A stretch of 64,000 nt of DNA from positions 4,359,501-4,423,500 of the forward strand of contig NZ_JAPEPO010000001.1 in the NCBI RefSeq assembly GCF_026340095.1. The letters are read 5' to 3'. A program made the translations under genes and the position numbers. This DNA is from Streptomyces sp. NBC_01446 (GTDB lineage Bacteria > Actinomycetota > Actinomycetes > Streptomycetales > Streptomycetaceae). How positions within the stretch are numbered: the stretch's first letter is position 1; every line of letters begins with the position of its first letter. Below are positions 25,781 through 34,679 of this stretch, piece by piece. The notes beneath the pieces are model-generated. The model searched no databases. It was not told the DNA's origin and worked only from the letters and a program-made list of their open reading frames with translations.

Positions 25781-25975
25781 GTTTTCGTGTCCTGGCCCTC
25801 GCTGGGTCCTCGCTGGGCCCTCAGCCCTTGGGACCTTGACGCCGGAGCGCCCTGCCGACTCTCCTGCGAGTGATCTCGTCACCCGTGCGGTCCGCGCGGT
25901 GCCGCACATGACTGTGTCCGAGTGCGGAGATACCGGACCGCACTCACGCTGGGACCGTCGGAGTCGTAACCAACG

Positions 25976-26959
25976 GTGAGGGCCATGATCGTAACGATGG
26001 TGTCAATGCCGGACGCGACCGTGACCCGTACGAACATGTCCGAGGCACGTGAGCGGCTCGCCGCGGCCCGCTTTCTGATCGTGGACATCGAGCTGCCGGA
26101 GGAAGCGCCGGCGGATGGCGAGGCCGTGGCCCGTCAGCTCGGCCTGGAGGCTGACGACCTGGACTGGTTCGGCAGGAAGGACGAGCCCGCGCGGGCCGAT
26201 TTCCTGGGGGAGAAGGCCGGTTTCGTCGTGCCCGTGGTCCACGACGCCCAGATCGCCTACATCCACGCGCTGGTGACCGAGCAGTTCCTGGTCACCGTTC
26301 ACCGGGGCCAGGTGGGCCTGGCGTCGGACATCTCCGCGCAGCTCCGGCACGAGAGGCCCCCCGACGTCGTGGCTGTGCTCTTCCTGCTGCTCCAGGAGGC
26401 GCTGGCGACCTTCCGCCGGGCCGCCGTGCAGGACCTGCTGCTGACGGAGGAACTCGAGGACGACATGTTCCAGAAACGGCGCCCCGAGCAGGTCTACCGC
26501 CTGTCGAAGCTGCGACGGCGCTCCGCGCTCCTGCACCACTCGCTGCTTCCCTACCTCCAGGTGGTGGACGAGGTCTTCACCCGCCGGATGCTGAACCCCA
26601 ACTTCCCGGAGGAGCGGCAAAGACTCGCCCAGGAGTTCCAGCACGCGGCGAGGCTGGTCCTGGCGAACATCGAGACCCTCCAGGATGCCGCCCGTCGTGC
26701 TTTCGCCAGCTACTCCTCCCTTGCCGCGGGCGAGCAGAACGGCGTGATCAACCGGCTGGCCATCGTGTCGACGATCTTCCTGCCGCTGACGTTCCTGAGC
26801 GGATTCTTCGGCATGAACTTCACCTACCTGACCGACGAACTGGAGAGCAAGGTCGTCTTCTGGCTGCTCGCCGTGGGGCTTCAGGTGGCCGTCCTGTTCG
26901 TGGCCTTCTACGTCCTGCACCGCACCCGCATCTGGCGGCGGCTGCGGGACGAGGACTAG
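25976..26959 (+). CDS. CorA-family divalent metal ion transporter
   Basis: A 327-residue protein with a cytoplasmic N-terminal domain, a long helical region (about 140-250) and two C-terminal membrane helices (about 262-282 and 292-315). The signature GMN is present in FFGMNF after the first helix. CorA proteins form pentameric Mg2+ (or Co2+/Ni2+) channels. The start is uncertain: GTG 25976, ATG 25985, ATG 25997 and ATG 26009 are all in frame, and none has a strong ribosome site. Confidence 0.85.
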   Translation: MRAMIVTMVSMPDATVTRTNMSEARERLAAARFLIVDIELPEEAPADGEAVARQLGLEADDLDWFGRKDEPARADFLGEKAGFVVPVVHDAQIAYIHALVTEQFLVTVHRGQVGLASDISAQLRHERPPDVVAVLFLLLQEALATFRRAAVQDLLLTEELEDDMFQKRRPEQVYRLSKLRRRSALLHHSLLPYLQVVDEVFTRRMLNPNFPEERQRLAQEFQHAARLVLANIETLQDAARRAFASYSSLAAGEQNGVINRLAIVSTIFLPLTFLSGFFGMNFTYLTDELESKVVFWLLAVGLQVAVLFVAFYVLHRTRIWRRLRDED

Positions 26960-27035
26960 GACTGGGACTGGTACTGCGACTGCGACTGGGACCGTCCGGC
27001 CGATCACATGAGCCGGGCCGGGGATTGCCGGTTCG

Positions 27036-28316
27036 TCACCTCGCCGCAGGCTGGGCCGGCAGGTCGAAGACGTTGTCCGGAGAGATGATCTTGGTGATCG
27101 CCTGGCCGAAGAGGGTGCTCGGCTCCGAGTTGTCGTGGTTGATGTCCGTGTTCAGGACCACCACGAGCGTCGCCTTGGCCGACGGCAGGTAGATCGTCAG
27201 GGACTCGTAGCCCGGCAGGGAGCCGTTGTGGCCTATCCAGCCCTGGACGTTGAAGATGCCGAGGCCGTAGCCCGCACCCGGGATCGTGGTCTTCGGGGTG
27301 ATGAGGCGCTGCTTCTGCGCGGCGGGGCTGATCATCGCGTCACCGTTGGGGAACGTGCCCGTGGCGACCGTGGGTGCCCAGATGCGCAGGTCGTTCAGCG
27401 TGGAGATCATCGCGCCCGCCGCCCAGCCCCAGGACGGGTTCCAGTCGACCGTGTCCTCGACCTTCCCGCTCGCGGTCTGGTTCGTGTAGCCCTGCGAGCG
27501 CGGCTCCGGGAACTCGTTGCCGGTCGGAAACAGCGTCTGCTTCATGCCGGCCGGGGTGAGGATGTTGTCCTGGATGTAGTCGTGGAGCGGCCGGCCGCTC
27601 TCCTTCTCGACCACGAGGCCGAGCAGGATGAGGTTGGTGTTGGAGTAGTAGAACTGCTTGCCCGGCTCGAACAGCACGGGGTGCTTGAACGAGTAGTCGA
27701 GGAGCTGCCGCGGGGTGAACGGCCGCTCCGGATTCGACGTCAGCGCCTTGTAGAAGTCGTCGTCCTCCGAGTAGTTGAAGAGTCCGCTGCGCATTTCGGC
27801 GAGCTGACGGATCGTGATCTTGTCCCCGTTGGGGACGCCGTCGATGTACTTCCCGATCGGATCGTCGAGGCCGACCTTCTTCTCGTCGACCAGTTGCAGT
27901 ATCGACGTGACGGTGAAGGTCTTGGTCTCGCTGCCGATACGCATGTGCAGGTCGGGCGACATCTTCTGGCCGGTGCTCTTGTCGGCGACGCCGAAGGACT
28001 TCACGTACTCGCTGTCCGGCGTCCACACCCCGACGGTCACACCCGGAACGTTCGCCTCGTCCATGACCTTCTGCACGGCGGTGTCCAGCTCCTTCTCCAC
28101 GGCGGGAGTGAGCTTTTGAACCTGGCCCGGGGTGGCCGATCCGGAATCGGACGGCGAGGGCGGGTCGGCGGCGCGGATGACGGAGGCGGAGCTGGAGCCG
28201 GCGGACACGGAGGCCGGCGTGGCAAATGCGGACCCACCCGCTATCGGCACCGCGAGCGTTCCCACCGCCACGGCGGTCACAGCCCCCCTGCGCAGTCCCC
28301 GGGTCGAATGCGTCAT
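27036..28316 (-). CDS. Secreted serine beta-lactamase-like hydrolase / D-alanyl-D-alanine carboxypeptidase
   Basis: A 426-residue protein with a signal peptide (residues 1-33, with AFA before the mature part). The active-site triad is visible: SxxK as SETK, YxN as YSNTN, and the third motif as HNGSLPGY. It falls in the class C beta-lactamase / R61 DD-peptidase group (PF00144) and probably acts on cell-wall peptides or an ester. The ATG at 28316 has GGAG 7 nt upstream. Confidence 0.9.
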   Translation of the reverse strand: MTHSTRGLRRGAVTAVAVGTLAVPIAGGSAFATPASVSAGSSSASVIRAADPPSPSDSGSATPGQVQKLTPAVEKELDTAVQKVMDEANVPGVTVGVWTPDSEYVKSFGVADKSTGQKMSPDLHMRIGSETKTFTVTSILQLVDEKKVGLDDPIGKYIDGVPNGDKITIRQLAEMRSGLFNYSEDDDFYKALTSNPERPFTPRQLLDYSFKHPVLFEPGKQFYYSNTNLILLGLVVEKESGRPLHDYIQDNILTPAGMKQTLFPTGNEFPEPRSQGYTNQTASGKVEDTVDWNPSWGWAAGAMISTLNDLRIWAPTVATGTFPNGDAMISPAAQKQRLITPKTTIPGAGYGLGIFNVQGWIGHNGSLPGYESLTIYLPSAKATLVVVLNTDINHDNSEPSTLFGQAITKIISPDNVFDLPAQPAAR

Positions 28317-28857
28317 GAGCTGACTCCAACCGTGTGAGGAAGAACCCACAGGAAGAACCCAGACCCATCGTAGGGCGGGGCCCCACGCACCGCCTCTCCA
28401 GCCACCACAGCCCCTGCGACCACTGGGGTCAGCGCGGTCACCGCCTCTCCAGAGGCCCCCCGTTCATCGCCACCACCACTGCCGCGCGGCCCGAAATGCC
28501 GCTCGGCGGACCCGGCCCCGTCAGTCGACCCCACGCAGATAGACCTGGCTGGTCTGCGCATCAAGGGGATGCACCGTCACCTCAAGGGAGTTCAGCTCGC
28601 CGGCGCAGGGCGCGCACACGGGTCCGCTGCGGACGTCGGAAAGCGTCTCCGGCTCCTCCAGACACTGTCCGGGGCGACAGCGGTTGCGTGAAGGGGCATG
28701 GTCCCGGACAAACGGGTGGGCCCCGTCATTCGACAGGGCCCATCCAACTAACTGATCGCTACGCGAAGTTGCTGCGCCTCCGGGCGCCGTGCGTCGTCGA
28801 GTTGAGGCTGTCGCCCGACGACGTTGTTTTCGTGGTTGGCCGCCAGGCAGGCCGTGG
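28317..28857. other. Intergenic region with no supported gene
   Basis: About 540 bp between the serine hydrolase and the permease remnant. A GGAAGAACCCA direct repeat lies near 28338-28365. A minus-strand open frame ending at 28521 contains two CxxC-like pairs but has no usable start codon. A hairpin is at 28715-28746. Otherwise I see nothing convincing here. Confidence 0.5.
28715..28746 (-). terminator. Hairpin downstream of the permease remnant
   Basis: GGTGGGCCCCGTC and GACAGGGCCCATCC form a stem of about 12 bp with one mismatch and a 4-nt loop, placed as the 3' terminator of the minus-strand NCS1 remnant. Confidence 0.45.
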
Positions 28858-29187
28858 TCACGCCGTCGCGGAGGCGGACTCCGCCGGCGCCCCTGTCTCG
28901 GCCTCCGCCACCGCGGTCCCGCCCCGCATCGCCACCCGGCGCGCCCACACGTAGTACACGGGTGCCGTCACCGACAGGCCCACGAGCCATGACAGGTCCG
29001 CGCCGCCGAGCGGGGCGACCAGTGGGCCCGTGTACAGCGACGTGGCGACGAAGGGGAGCTGGACCGCGATGCCGATCGCGTACGAGGTCAGGGCCACCGG
29101 GTTGAAGCGGCCGTAGCGCCCGCCGTCGGGCGCGAAGAGGTCGCCGAGCGCGTAGCGCCCGCGGTGGACGAGGTAGAAGCGGCCGGG
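28858..29187 (-). pseudogene. NCS1 (nucleobase/allantoin) permease, C-terminal remnant
   Basis: The minus-strand frame from about 29187 reads FYLVHRGRYALGDLFAPDGG, the loop before the last two helices of nucleobase:cation symporter-1 permeases (usual ADYxLVRRGRY), then two membrane segments (ALTSYAIGIAVQLPFVA and LSWLVGLSVTAPVYYVW) and a normal stop. The preceding roughly 380 residues of a normal permease are missing: upstream DNA in this frame has no permease features and soon runs into the LysR promoter. Probably a deletion relic of a transporter that served the neighbouring catabolic operon. Confidence 0.75.
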
Positions 29188-29380
29188 GCCGCCTCGGGTA
29201 TGGCGGGCATGCGGACTCCCTGTCCGGAAAACGAGGGGGCGGGCGGGGGGTGTTCGGGCGTGCGGGTTGGTTGGGGAGTCTCGCCACCCTCGCAATCCCC
29301 GGTCAAACATCGATTTCCCGGGAGTTACATCTGTTTTCGAGATGCAGACAGCTCGCAGGCGCCCGGGGCACAATCCCGCC

Positions 29381-30289
29381 ATGGCCAAGGACGCGAACTT
29401 CACCCTCGTGCAGCTGAGGTACTTCCTCGCCGCCGCCGAGCTCGGCAGCATGACCGCCGCCGCGCACCGCATCAACGTCTCGCAGTCCGCGGTCTCCACC
29501 GCCGTGCACCATCTGGAGCGCGAGCTCGGCGTGCAGCTCCTGATCCGCCGGCACGCGAAGGGCCTGGAGCTGACGGCCGCGGGGGAGCGGTTCCTGCACG
29601 AGCTGCGCGGCTTCCTCACCCACGCCGACGAACTCGCCGAATCGGCCAGGAGCCTGGGCGCCGACCTCGTGGGCGAGCTGGCGGTGGGCTGTTTCCAGAC
29701 GCTCGCCCCGTTCTATCTGCCGCGCCTGCTGCGGGAGTTCGGCGAGCGCCAGCCCGCCGTGCGCGTCGAGGTCGTCGAGGGCGACATCCCGGCCGTGCAG
29801 GAGAGCCTGCGCACGGGCGCCTGCGAACTGGCACTGCTCTACGACATGGATCTCGACGCCGACATCGAGTGCGAGGTCCTCGCGATGGCCCCGCCCTACG
29901 CCCTGGTCCCCGAGGGGCACCGGCTCGCGGGCGGCGGCCGGGCCCGCCTCGCGGACCTCGCGGACGAGCCGATGATCCTGCTCGACCTGCCCGCCAGCCG
30001 TGACTACTTCCGCTCGGTCGCCGCCAAGGCCGGCGTCGAGCCGCGCATCAGCCACCGCACGAGGAGCTACGAGACCGTGCGCGCCCTGGTCGCCGCCGGA
30101 TACGGCTGGTCGCTGCTCAACCAGCGGCCCGCGCACGACCGCACGTACGACGGTTCGAGCGTCGTCGCCCTGCCGCTCGCCGACCCGCTGCCCGCGCTCC
30201 CCGTCGTCCTGGCGAAGCTGCGCGGGGTCCGGCTGACGGGCCGCGCGCAGGCGTTCGCGACGGCGTGCCGCGAGGCGCTCAGATCCTGA
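29381..30289 (+). CDS. LysR-family transcriptional regulator
   Basis: A 302-residue LTTR. The N-terminal winged helix is VQLRYFLAAAELGSMTAAAH through SQSAVSTAVHHLERELG, followed by a periplasmic-binding-like effector domain. CACAAT lies 6 nt before ATG 29381 (leaderless), so the longer frame from 29267 is unlikely. It sits upstream of and parallel to the flavin oxygenase operon and is divergent from the permease remnant, so a catabolic pathway control role is probable. Confidence 0.85.
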   Translation: MAKDANFTLVQLRYFLAAAELGSMTAAAHRINVSQSAVSTAVHHLERELGVQLLIRRHAKGLELTAAGERFLHELRGFLTHADELAESARSLGADLVGELAVGCFQTLAPFYLPRLLREFGERQPAVRVEVVEGDIPAVQESLRTGACELALLYDMDLDADIECEVLAMAPPYALVPEGHRLAGGGRARLADLADEPMILLDLPASRDYFRSVAAKAGVEPRISHRTRSYETVRALVAAGYGWSLLNQRPAHDRTYDGSSVVALPLADPLPALPVVLAKLRGVRLTGRAQAFATACREALRS

Positions 30290-30331
30290 GAGCCCAGCTC
30301 AGGACGGCACAGCGGAGAGCATCTAAAAACC

Positions 30332-30343
30332 AGATTCAATAAG
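30332..30343. promoter_or_regulatory. Candidate operator AGATTCAATAAG before the oxygenase operon
   Basis: It lies in an AT-rich stretch (30320-30360) 84 bp before the flavin reductase start. It resembles CGGTTCAAATAAA at 35291 and, on the minus strand, GGATTCAAACAAT at 35357-35345, which flank the TetR/aldehyde dehydrogenase promoters. Confidence 0.4.
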
Positions 30344-30426
30344 ACGAAAAGATCTGTTGTACGGATGCAGGCTTCCCCTCGCATAGTGGTCGCACCACAG
30401 CCCACTCGCTCCGAGGGAGGCCGCTC

Positions 30427-30963
30427 ATGAGCATTGCTCCGGACCAACTCCTCACATTCCGCCAGGACTTCGTGGCCGCGATGGGGAACGCCGCGACGGG
30501 CGTGACCGTTGTCTCCACAGAAGGGCCGGCCGGTCGCTTCGCCCAGACCGTCTCCGCCATGTGCTCCGTCTCCGCCGACCCGCCCTCGCTGCTGGTCTGT
30601 GTGAACGAGCGGAGCCCCCTCGCCGCGGCCGCCGCGCGCAACGGCGTCATCGCCGTGAGCGTCCTCGCCGCCGGCCAGGCCCACGTCTCGGACGTGTTCG
30701 CGGGCCGCCCCGCCCACGGCAGCGGTCCGTACGACTTCGACTGCGCCGAGTGGGACGTACTCGCCACCGGCGCGCCCGTCCTGCGCGGCGCGGCCGCCGC
30801 CTTCGACTGCCGGCTCGCCGACTCCGTCACGCAGGGCACCCACCAGGTCCTGTTCGGCGCCGTCGTCGCCTCCGCCGTGTCCGGCGCCCGCCCGCTCGTC
30901 CACCACGCCCGTACGTACGCCACCCCGAGTCCCCTCAACTCCCTCAAGGAGCACGGCGCATGA
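30427..30963 (+). CDS. Flavin reductase component (HpaC-like)
   Basis: A 178-residue split-barrel NAD(P)H:flavin oxidoreductase: AAMGNAATGVTVVST is the usual N-terminal segment and SVSADPPSLLVCVNERSP the FMN/FAD loop. It supplies reduced flavin to the oxygenase encoded by the next gene, whose ATG overlaps its stop (ATGA). GGGAGG lies upstream of the ATG. Confidence 0.85.
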   Translation: MSIAPDQLLTFRQDFVAAMGNAATGVTVVSTEGPAGRFAQTVSAMCSVSADPPSLLVCVNERSPLAAAAARNGVIAVSVLAAGQAHVSDVFAGRPAHGSGPYDFDCAEWDVLATGAPVLRGAAAAFDCRLADSVTQGTHQVLFGAVVASAVSGARPLVHHARTYATPSPLNSLKEHGA

Positions 30964-32432
30964 TCCGCACCGGAGACCAGTACCGCGAGTCGATCCGCGA
31001 CGGCCGCGACGTATGGATGAACGGCGAGAAGGTCACCGACGTGACCACGCACCCCGCGTTCAAGCCGCTGGTCGACATACGCGCCCGGATCTACGACATG
31101 GCGCACGACCCGGCGACCCGGGACTCGATGACGTACCGGGACGAGTCGACCGGCGAGGTCAACGCGATCCAGCAGAAGCCGCCGCGCACCCGCGAGGACT
31201 GGGACGCGAAGCGGGCGGCGACGGACGCCGTGCTGAGCGACGTCGGCGGTGTCGTCACGCGCGTCGGGGACGAGACGATCGGCGAGGTCTGGTCGCTCAT
31301 CGACGGCCAGGACGTCCTCAACGCGATCAACCCGACGTACGCGGAGAACGTCAAGCGGCACATCGACCACGCGCTGTACGCCGACCCGTTCCACGTCTCG
31401 GCGAACACCGACCCGAAGGGTGACCGCTCCAAGCGCCCCCAGGACCAGGACCCGGACATGCTCCTGCACGTCGTGCGGGAGACGGACAGCGGCATCGTCG
31501 TGCGCGGCGCCAAGTACGAGACGGCCGCCGCCTACTCGAACCAGGCGTTCACGAAGCCGACGATCGCGAACTGGGGCGACTCCGAACTCTCCGACTACGC
31601 CCTCGGTTTCGTCGCCGACATGGGATCGCCGGGCCTGAAGTACATCTGCCGTACGGGCTTCGCCGGCACGAAGCCGCCCGCCGACTACCCGGTCTCCAGC
31701 CGCTTCGACGAGGTCGACACCCTGGTCGTCTTCGACGACGTCGAGATCCCCTGGGAGAACGTCCTCTTCTACCGGGACACCAAGGCCGCGACCTTCATCC
31801 GCGCCACGCTCCACCGCTACAGCGCGTTCGCGTTCACGCAGCGCAACCTGCGGCTCGCGGACCTGATGATCGGCGCCGCGCTGTGGAACGTGAAGCAGAC
31901 CGGCCTGGAGAAGCAGCAGGCCGTACAGGAGAAGCTCGCGACGCTGGCCTGCTACCGCGAGGGCATCAACGCGCACCTGACCGCGTCGATCGCGATGGCC
32001 GAGCCCAGCCCCGGCGGGCTCCTCATGCCGAACCAGTCGCTGCTGTACACCGGCCGCGTCCTGGCCTGCTCGCAGCTGCACGAGATGATGCACATCGCGC
32101 GCGAGCTGTGCGGCGGGCAGATCTGCATCACGCCCGACAAGGCGTCCTTCGACCACCCGGACACCAAGCCCTGGCTCGACAAGTTCTACTCGATCAACGA
32201 GCACTGGGTCGCCGAGGACCGCCGCAAGCTCCTCGCGTACGCCCGTGACCTGCTCAACTCGGACTACGCGGGCCACCGCCTCACCTTCCAGCTCTTCGCG
32301 CAGTCCCCGCCGTTCGCGCACCTCGGCGCGGTGTACCGCAACTTCGACTGGGAGGGCCCGCTCGACCTGGTGAAGGACGCGGCCGGCCTCAGCGACAACG
32401 TCCTCGGCACCCTCGGGAGGAAGGCCAAGTGA
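30960..32432 (+). CDS. HpaB-family flavin-dependent monooxygenase (4-hydroxyphenylacetate 3-hydroxylase-like)
   Basis: A 490-residue member of the HpaB / acyl-CoA-dehydrogenase-fold oxygenases, which use reduced FAD and O2 from a separate reductase. Recognisable parts are MTYRDESTGEVNAIQQ, the central FDEVDTLVVFDDVEIPWENV and the C-terminal LCGGQICITPDKASF. ATGA overlaps with the reductase gene and with RidA. The family hydroxylates phenols and also opens N-heterocycles; the RidA and amidohydrolase neighbours favour a nitrogen-containing substrate, but this is inference. Confidence 0.85.
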   Translation: MIRTGDQYRESIRDGRDVWMNGEKVTDVTTHPAFKPLVDIRARIYDMAHDPATRDSMTYRDESTGEVNAIQQKPPRTREDWDAKRAATDAVLSDVGGVVTRVGDETIGEVWSLIDGQDVLNAINPTYAENVKRHIDHALYADPFHVSANTDPKGDRSKRPQDQDPDMLLHVVRETDSGIVVRGAKYETAAAYSNQAFTKPTIANWGDSELSDYALGFVADMGSPGLKYICRTGFAGTKPPADYPVSSRFDEVDTLVVFDDVEIPWENVLFYRDTKAATFIRATLHRYSAFAFTQRNLRLADLMIGAALWNVKQTGLEKQQAVQEKLATLACYREGINAHLTASIAMAEPSPGGLLMPNQSLLYTGRVLACSQLHEMMHIARELCGGQICITPDKASFDHPDTKPWLDKFYSINEHWVAEDRRKLLAYARDLLNSDYAGHRLTFQLFAQSPPFAHLGAVYRNFDWEGPLDLVKDAAGLSDNVLGTLGRKAK

Positions 32433-32851
32433 CGACCCACCGGCGCGTCCGCCCCTTCAACACGGCGGACACCTATCCCGAGCAGGACCTGTCCAACGAC
32501 CTCGCGCAGGCGGTCGTCGCCGACGGCACGGTCTATCTGCGCGGCCAGATCGGCCAGGATCTCGACACCCGCGAGAACGTCGGCGTCGGGGACGTCTCCG
32601 CCCAGGCCGAGAAGGCCATGGCGAACATCGCGATGCTCCTGGAGGAGTCCGGCAGCCGCCTCGACGACATCGTCAAGATCACCGTCTATCTGACGGACAT
32701 CCGCTTCCGCGAGCCCGTCTACCGCGTCATGGGCCGCCGGCTGAAGGGCGTCCACTACGTCTCCACGGGCCTGGTCGTCTCGGCGCTCGCCCGCCCGGAG
32801 TGGCTGGTCGAGATCGACGCGACGGCCGTCATCCCGAAGGAGCGCCGATGA
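32429..32851 (+). CDS. RidA-family (YjgF/UK114) enamine/imine deaminase
   Basis: A 140-residue RidA-fold protein: VADGTVYLRGQIGQDLDTRE and SRLDDIVKITVYLTDIRFRE are the family's core strands, with Arg in the PEWLVEIDATAV C-terminus. RidA proteins hydrolyse reactive enamines/imines and often act as dedicated deaminases in catabolic operons. The GTG start overlaps the oxygenase stop by 4 nt. Confidence 0.85.
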   Translation: MTTHRRVRPFNTADTYPEQDLSNDLAQAVVADGTVYLRGQIGQDLDTRENVGVGDVSAQAEKAMANIAMLLEESGSRLDDIVKITVYLTDIRFREPVYRVMGRRLKGVHYVSTGLVVSALARPEWLVEIDATAVIPKERR

Positions 32852-33525
32852 CGTTCTCGATCGCCGCGCGGTGCCCGCGCACGGGTCGGTTCGGGGTGGC
32901 CGTCACCTCGTCCTCGCCGGCCGTCGCCGCGCGCTGCGCGCACGTACGGCCCGGAGTGGGCGCGGTCTGCTCCCAGAACGTCACCGACCCGCGCCTGGGC
33001 ACCCGCCTGCTCGACCTCCTGGAATCCGGGGTGCCCGCGAAGACGGCCGTACGCGAGGTGGCCGCCCAACCCCACGCCGAATGGCGGCAGTTGACAGCCG
33101 TCGGCGCCTCCGGTCCCGGCGCCGTCTTCTCGGGCGCCCGGACCCTCGGCACGTACGCGGAGGCGGTCGGCCCCGACGCCGTGGCCGCGGGGAACCTCCT
33201 GTCGGGCCTCGGGGTCCCCCAGGCGGTACTCGACGCGTTCACGGCCGCGGACCCTCAGGTTCCGCTCGCCCGCCGCCTCGTCGACGCGCTGACCGCGGGT
33301 GCGGCGGCGGGCGGCGAGGCGGGCCCCGTCCACTCGGCCGGGCTCCTCGTCGTCGACGCACAACGGTGGCCGGTGACGGACCTGCGTGTCGACTGGACCG
33401 AGGGCGACCCGATCGCGGAGCTCGCGGACCTGTGGAAACGGTGGGAGCCACAGCAGGAGGCGTACGTACAACGGGCGCTCGCCCCGGACGCGGCGCCGAA
33501 CTACGGCGTGCCGGGGGACGAGTGA
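32848..33525 (+). CDS. DUF1028-family putative Ntn-hydrolase
   Basis: A 225-residue protein beginning TFSIAARCPRTGRFGVAVTS, the signature of DUF1028, whose fold is related to N-terminal nucleophile hydrolases; the residue after Met is Thr. AAGGAG lies 7 nt upstream and ATGA overlaps RidA. Members often sit beside M20 peptidases and RidA. Amide hydrolysis is plausible but unproven. Confidence 0.8.
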   Translation: MTFSIAARCPRTGRFGVAVTSSSPAVAARCAHVRPGVGAVCSQNVTDPRLGTRLLDLLESGVPAKTAVREVAAQPHAEWRQLTAVGASGPGAVFSGARTLGTYAEAVGPDAVAAGNLLSGLGVPQAVLDAFTAADPQVPLARRLVDALTAGAAAGGEAGPVHSAGLLVVDAQRWPVTDLRVDWTEGDPIAELADLWKRWEPQQEAYVQRALAPDAAPNYGVPGDE

Positions 33526-34679
33526 GGCCCGTGCGCGAGGCGGTCGCGAAGGCGGCGCCCGAACTCCTCGCCCTGAGCCATCGCATCCACGCGAACCCCG
33601 AGGTGGCGTGGGAGGAGGAGAAGGCAGCGCGCTGGACCGCGTACGCCCTGAGCGGCCTCGGCTACGACGTCGTGACCGGGACCGCGGGCCTGCCCACCGC
33701 CTTCACCGCCACCGTCGGCAGCGGCCCGCTCCATCTCGCGATCTGCGCCGAGTACGACGCGCTGCCCGGCCTCGGCCACGCCTGCGGGCACAACGTCATC
33801 GCGGCGGCCGCGGTGGGCGCCGCGGCCGGACTGGCGCCGGTGGCGGACGAGTTGGGCCTCAAGGTCACCGTCTTCGGCACCCCGGCCGAGGAGGGCGGCG
33901 GCGGCAAGATCCTCATGCTGGAGCGCGGTGCCTTCGACGGGGTGCACGCGGCGATGATGGTGCACCCCGGTCCCGCGGACGTCGCCGAGGCCGACCCGTA
34001 CGCGGTCGCGCACCTCAAGGTCCGCTACCACGGCAAGGCGGCGCACGCGGCGGCCTACCCGGAGCAGGGCCGCAACGCGGCGGACGCCTTCACGGTCGCC
34101 CAGGTCGCCATCGGTCTGCTGCGCCAGCAGCTCCCGTCCACCACGCGCGTGCACGGCATGGTGACGCGCGGCGGGGAGGCACCGAACGCGATCCCGGAGC
34201 TGACCGAGGGCCGCTGGTACGTGCGCGCGGGAAGTCTTGAGGAGCTGTCCGCGCTCCAGCCGCGCGTCGAGAAATGCTTCGAGGCCGGCGCCCTGGCCTC
34301 GGCCTGCGACCTCGAGATAGAGCCGGAGTCCCGCCCGTACTCGGAGTTCCGCAACGACGCCGCGATGCTGGCCGTCTACCGGCAGGCGGCCGAATCCCTC
34401 GGCCGCACCTTCGACAGCTGCGGATCGCCGGCGGCCCGGATGAACCGCGCCTCCACGGACATGGGCAACGTCTCCCGCGTCCTGCCCGCCATCCACCCCT
34501 ACCTGGGCATCAACTCGCTGCCCGCGGTGAACCACCAGAAGGAGTTCGCGGCGGCGTGCGTCACCCCGGACGCGGACCGGGCGGTCCTCGACGGCGCGCT
34601 GGGCATGGCGCTCACCGCGGTGGCCCTCGCGGGCGACGACCGGGAGCGGGCCCGGCTCACAGCACCGGGCAGCCGGTGA
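33522..34679 (+). CDS. M20-family amidohydrolase (AbgA/AbgB-like)
   Basis: A 385-residue metallo-amidohydrolase. HIICAEYDALPGLGHACGHN-type metal ligands are visible as CAEYDALPGLGHACGHN (near residue 85), followed by the catalytic region GTPAEEGGGGK and the lid/dimer domain. It closely resembles p-aminobenzoyl-glutamate hydrolase and other M20D enzymes that cleave amides. The GTG start overlaps DUF1028. Its last 23 nt overlap the convergent TetR gene. Confidence 0.85.
   Translation: MRPVREAVAKAAPELLALSHRIHANPEVAWEEEKAARWTAYALSGLGYDVVTGTAGLPTAFTATVGSGPLHLAICAEYDALPGLGHACGHNVIAAAAVGAAAGLAPVADELGLKVTVFGTPAEEGGGGKILMLERGAFDGVHAAMMVHPGPADVAEADPYAVAHLKVRYHGKAAHAAAYPEQGRNAADAFTVAQVAIGLLRQQLPSTTRVHGMVTRGGEAPNAIPELTEGRWYVRAGSLEELSALQPRVEKCFEAGALASACDLEIEPESRPYSEFRNDAAMLAVYRQAAESLGRTFDSCGSPAARMNRASTDMGNVSRVLPAIHPYLGINSLPAVNHQKEFAAACVTPDADRAVLDGALGMALTAVALAGDDRERARLTAPGSR

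Noticed and set aside
26958-26992. Short GACTGG/GACTGC direct repeats after the CorA gene
   Set aside because: Too short and imperfect to assign a role; probably low-complexity sequence.
28521-28710. Minus-strand Cys-containing peptide ending in QVYLRGVD
   Set aside because: No ATG, GTG or TTG at a useful position and no ribosome site; frame openness is expected at this GC content.
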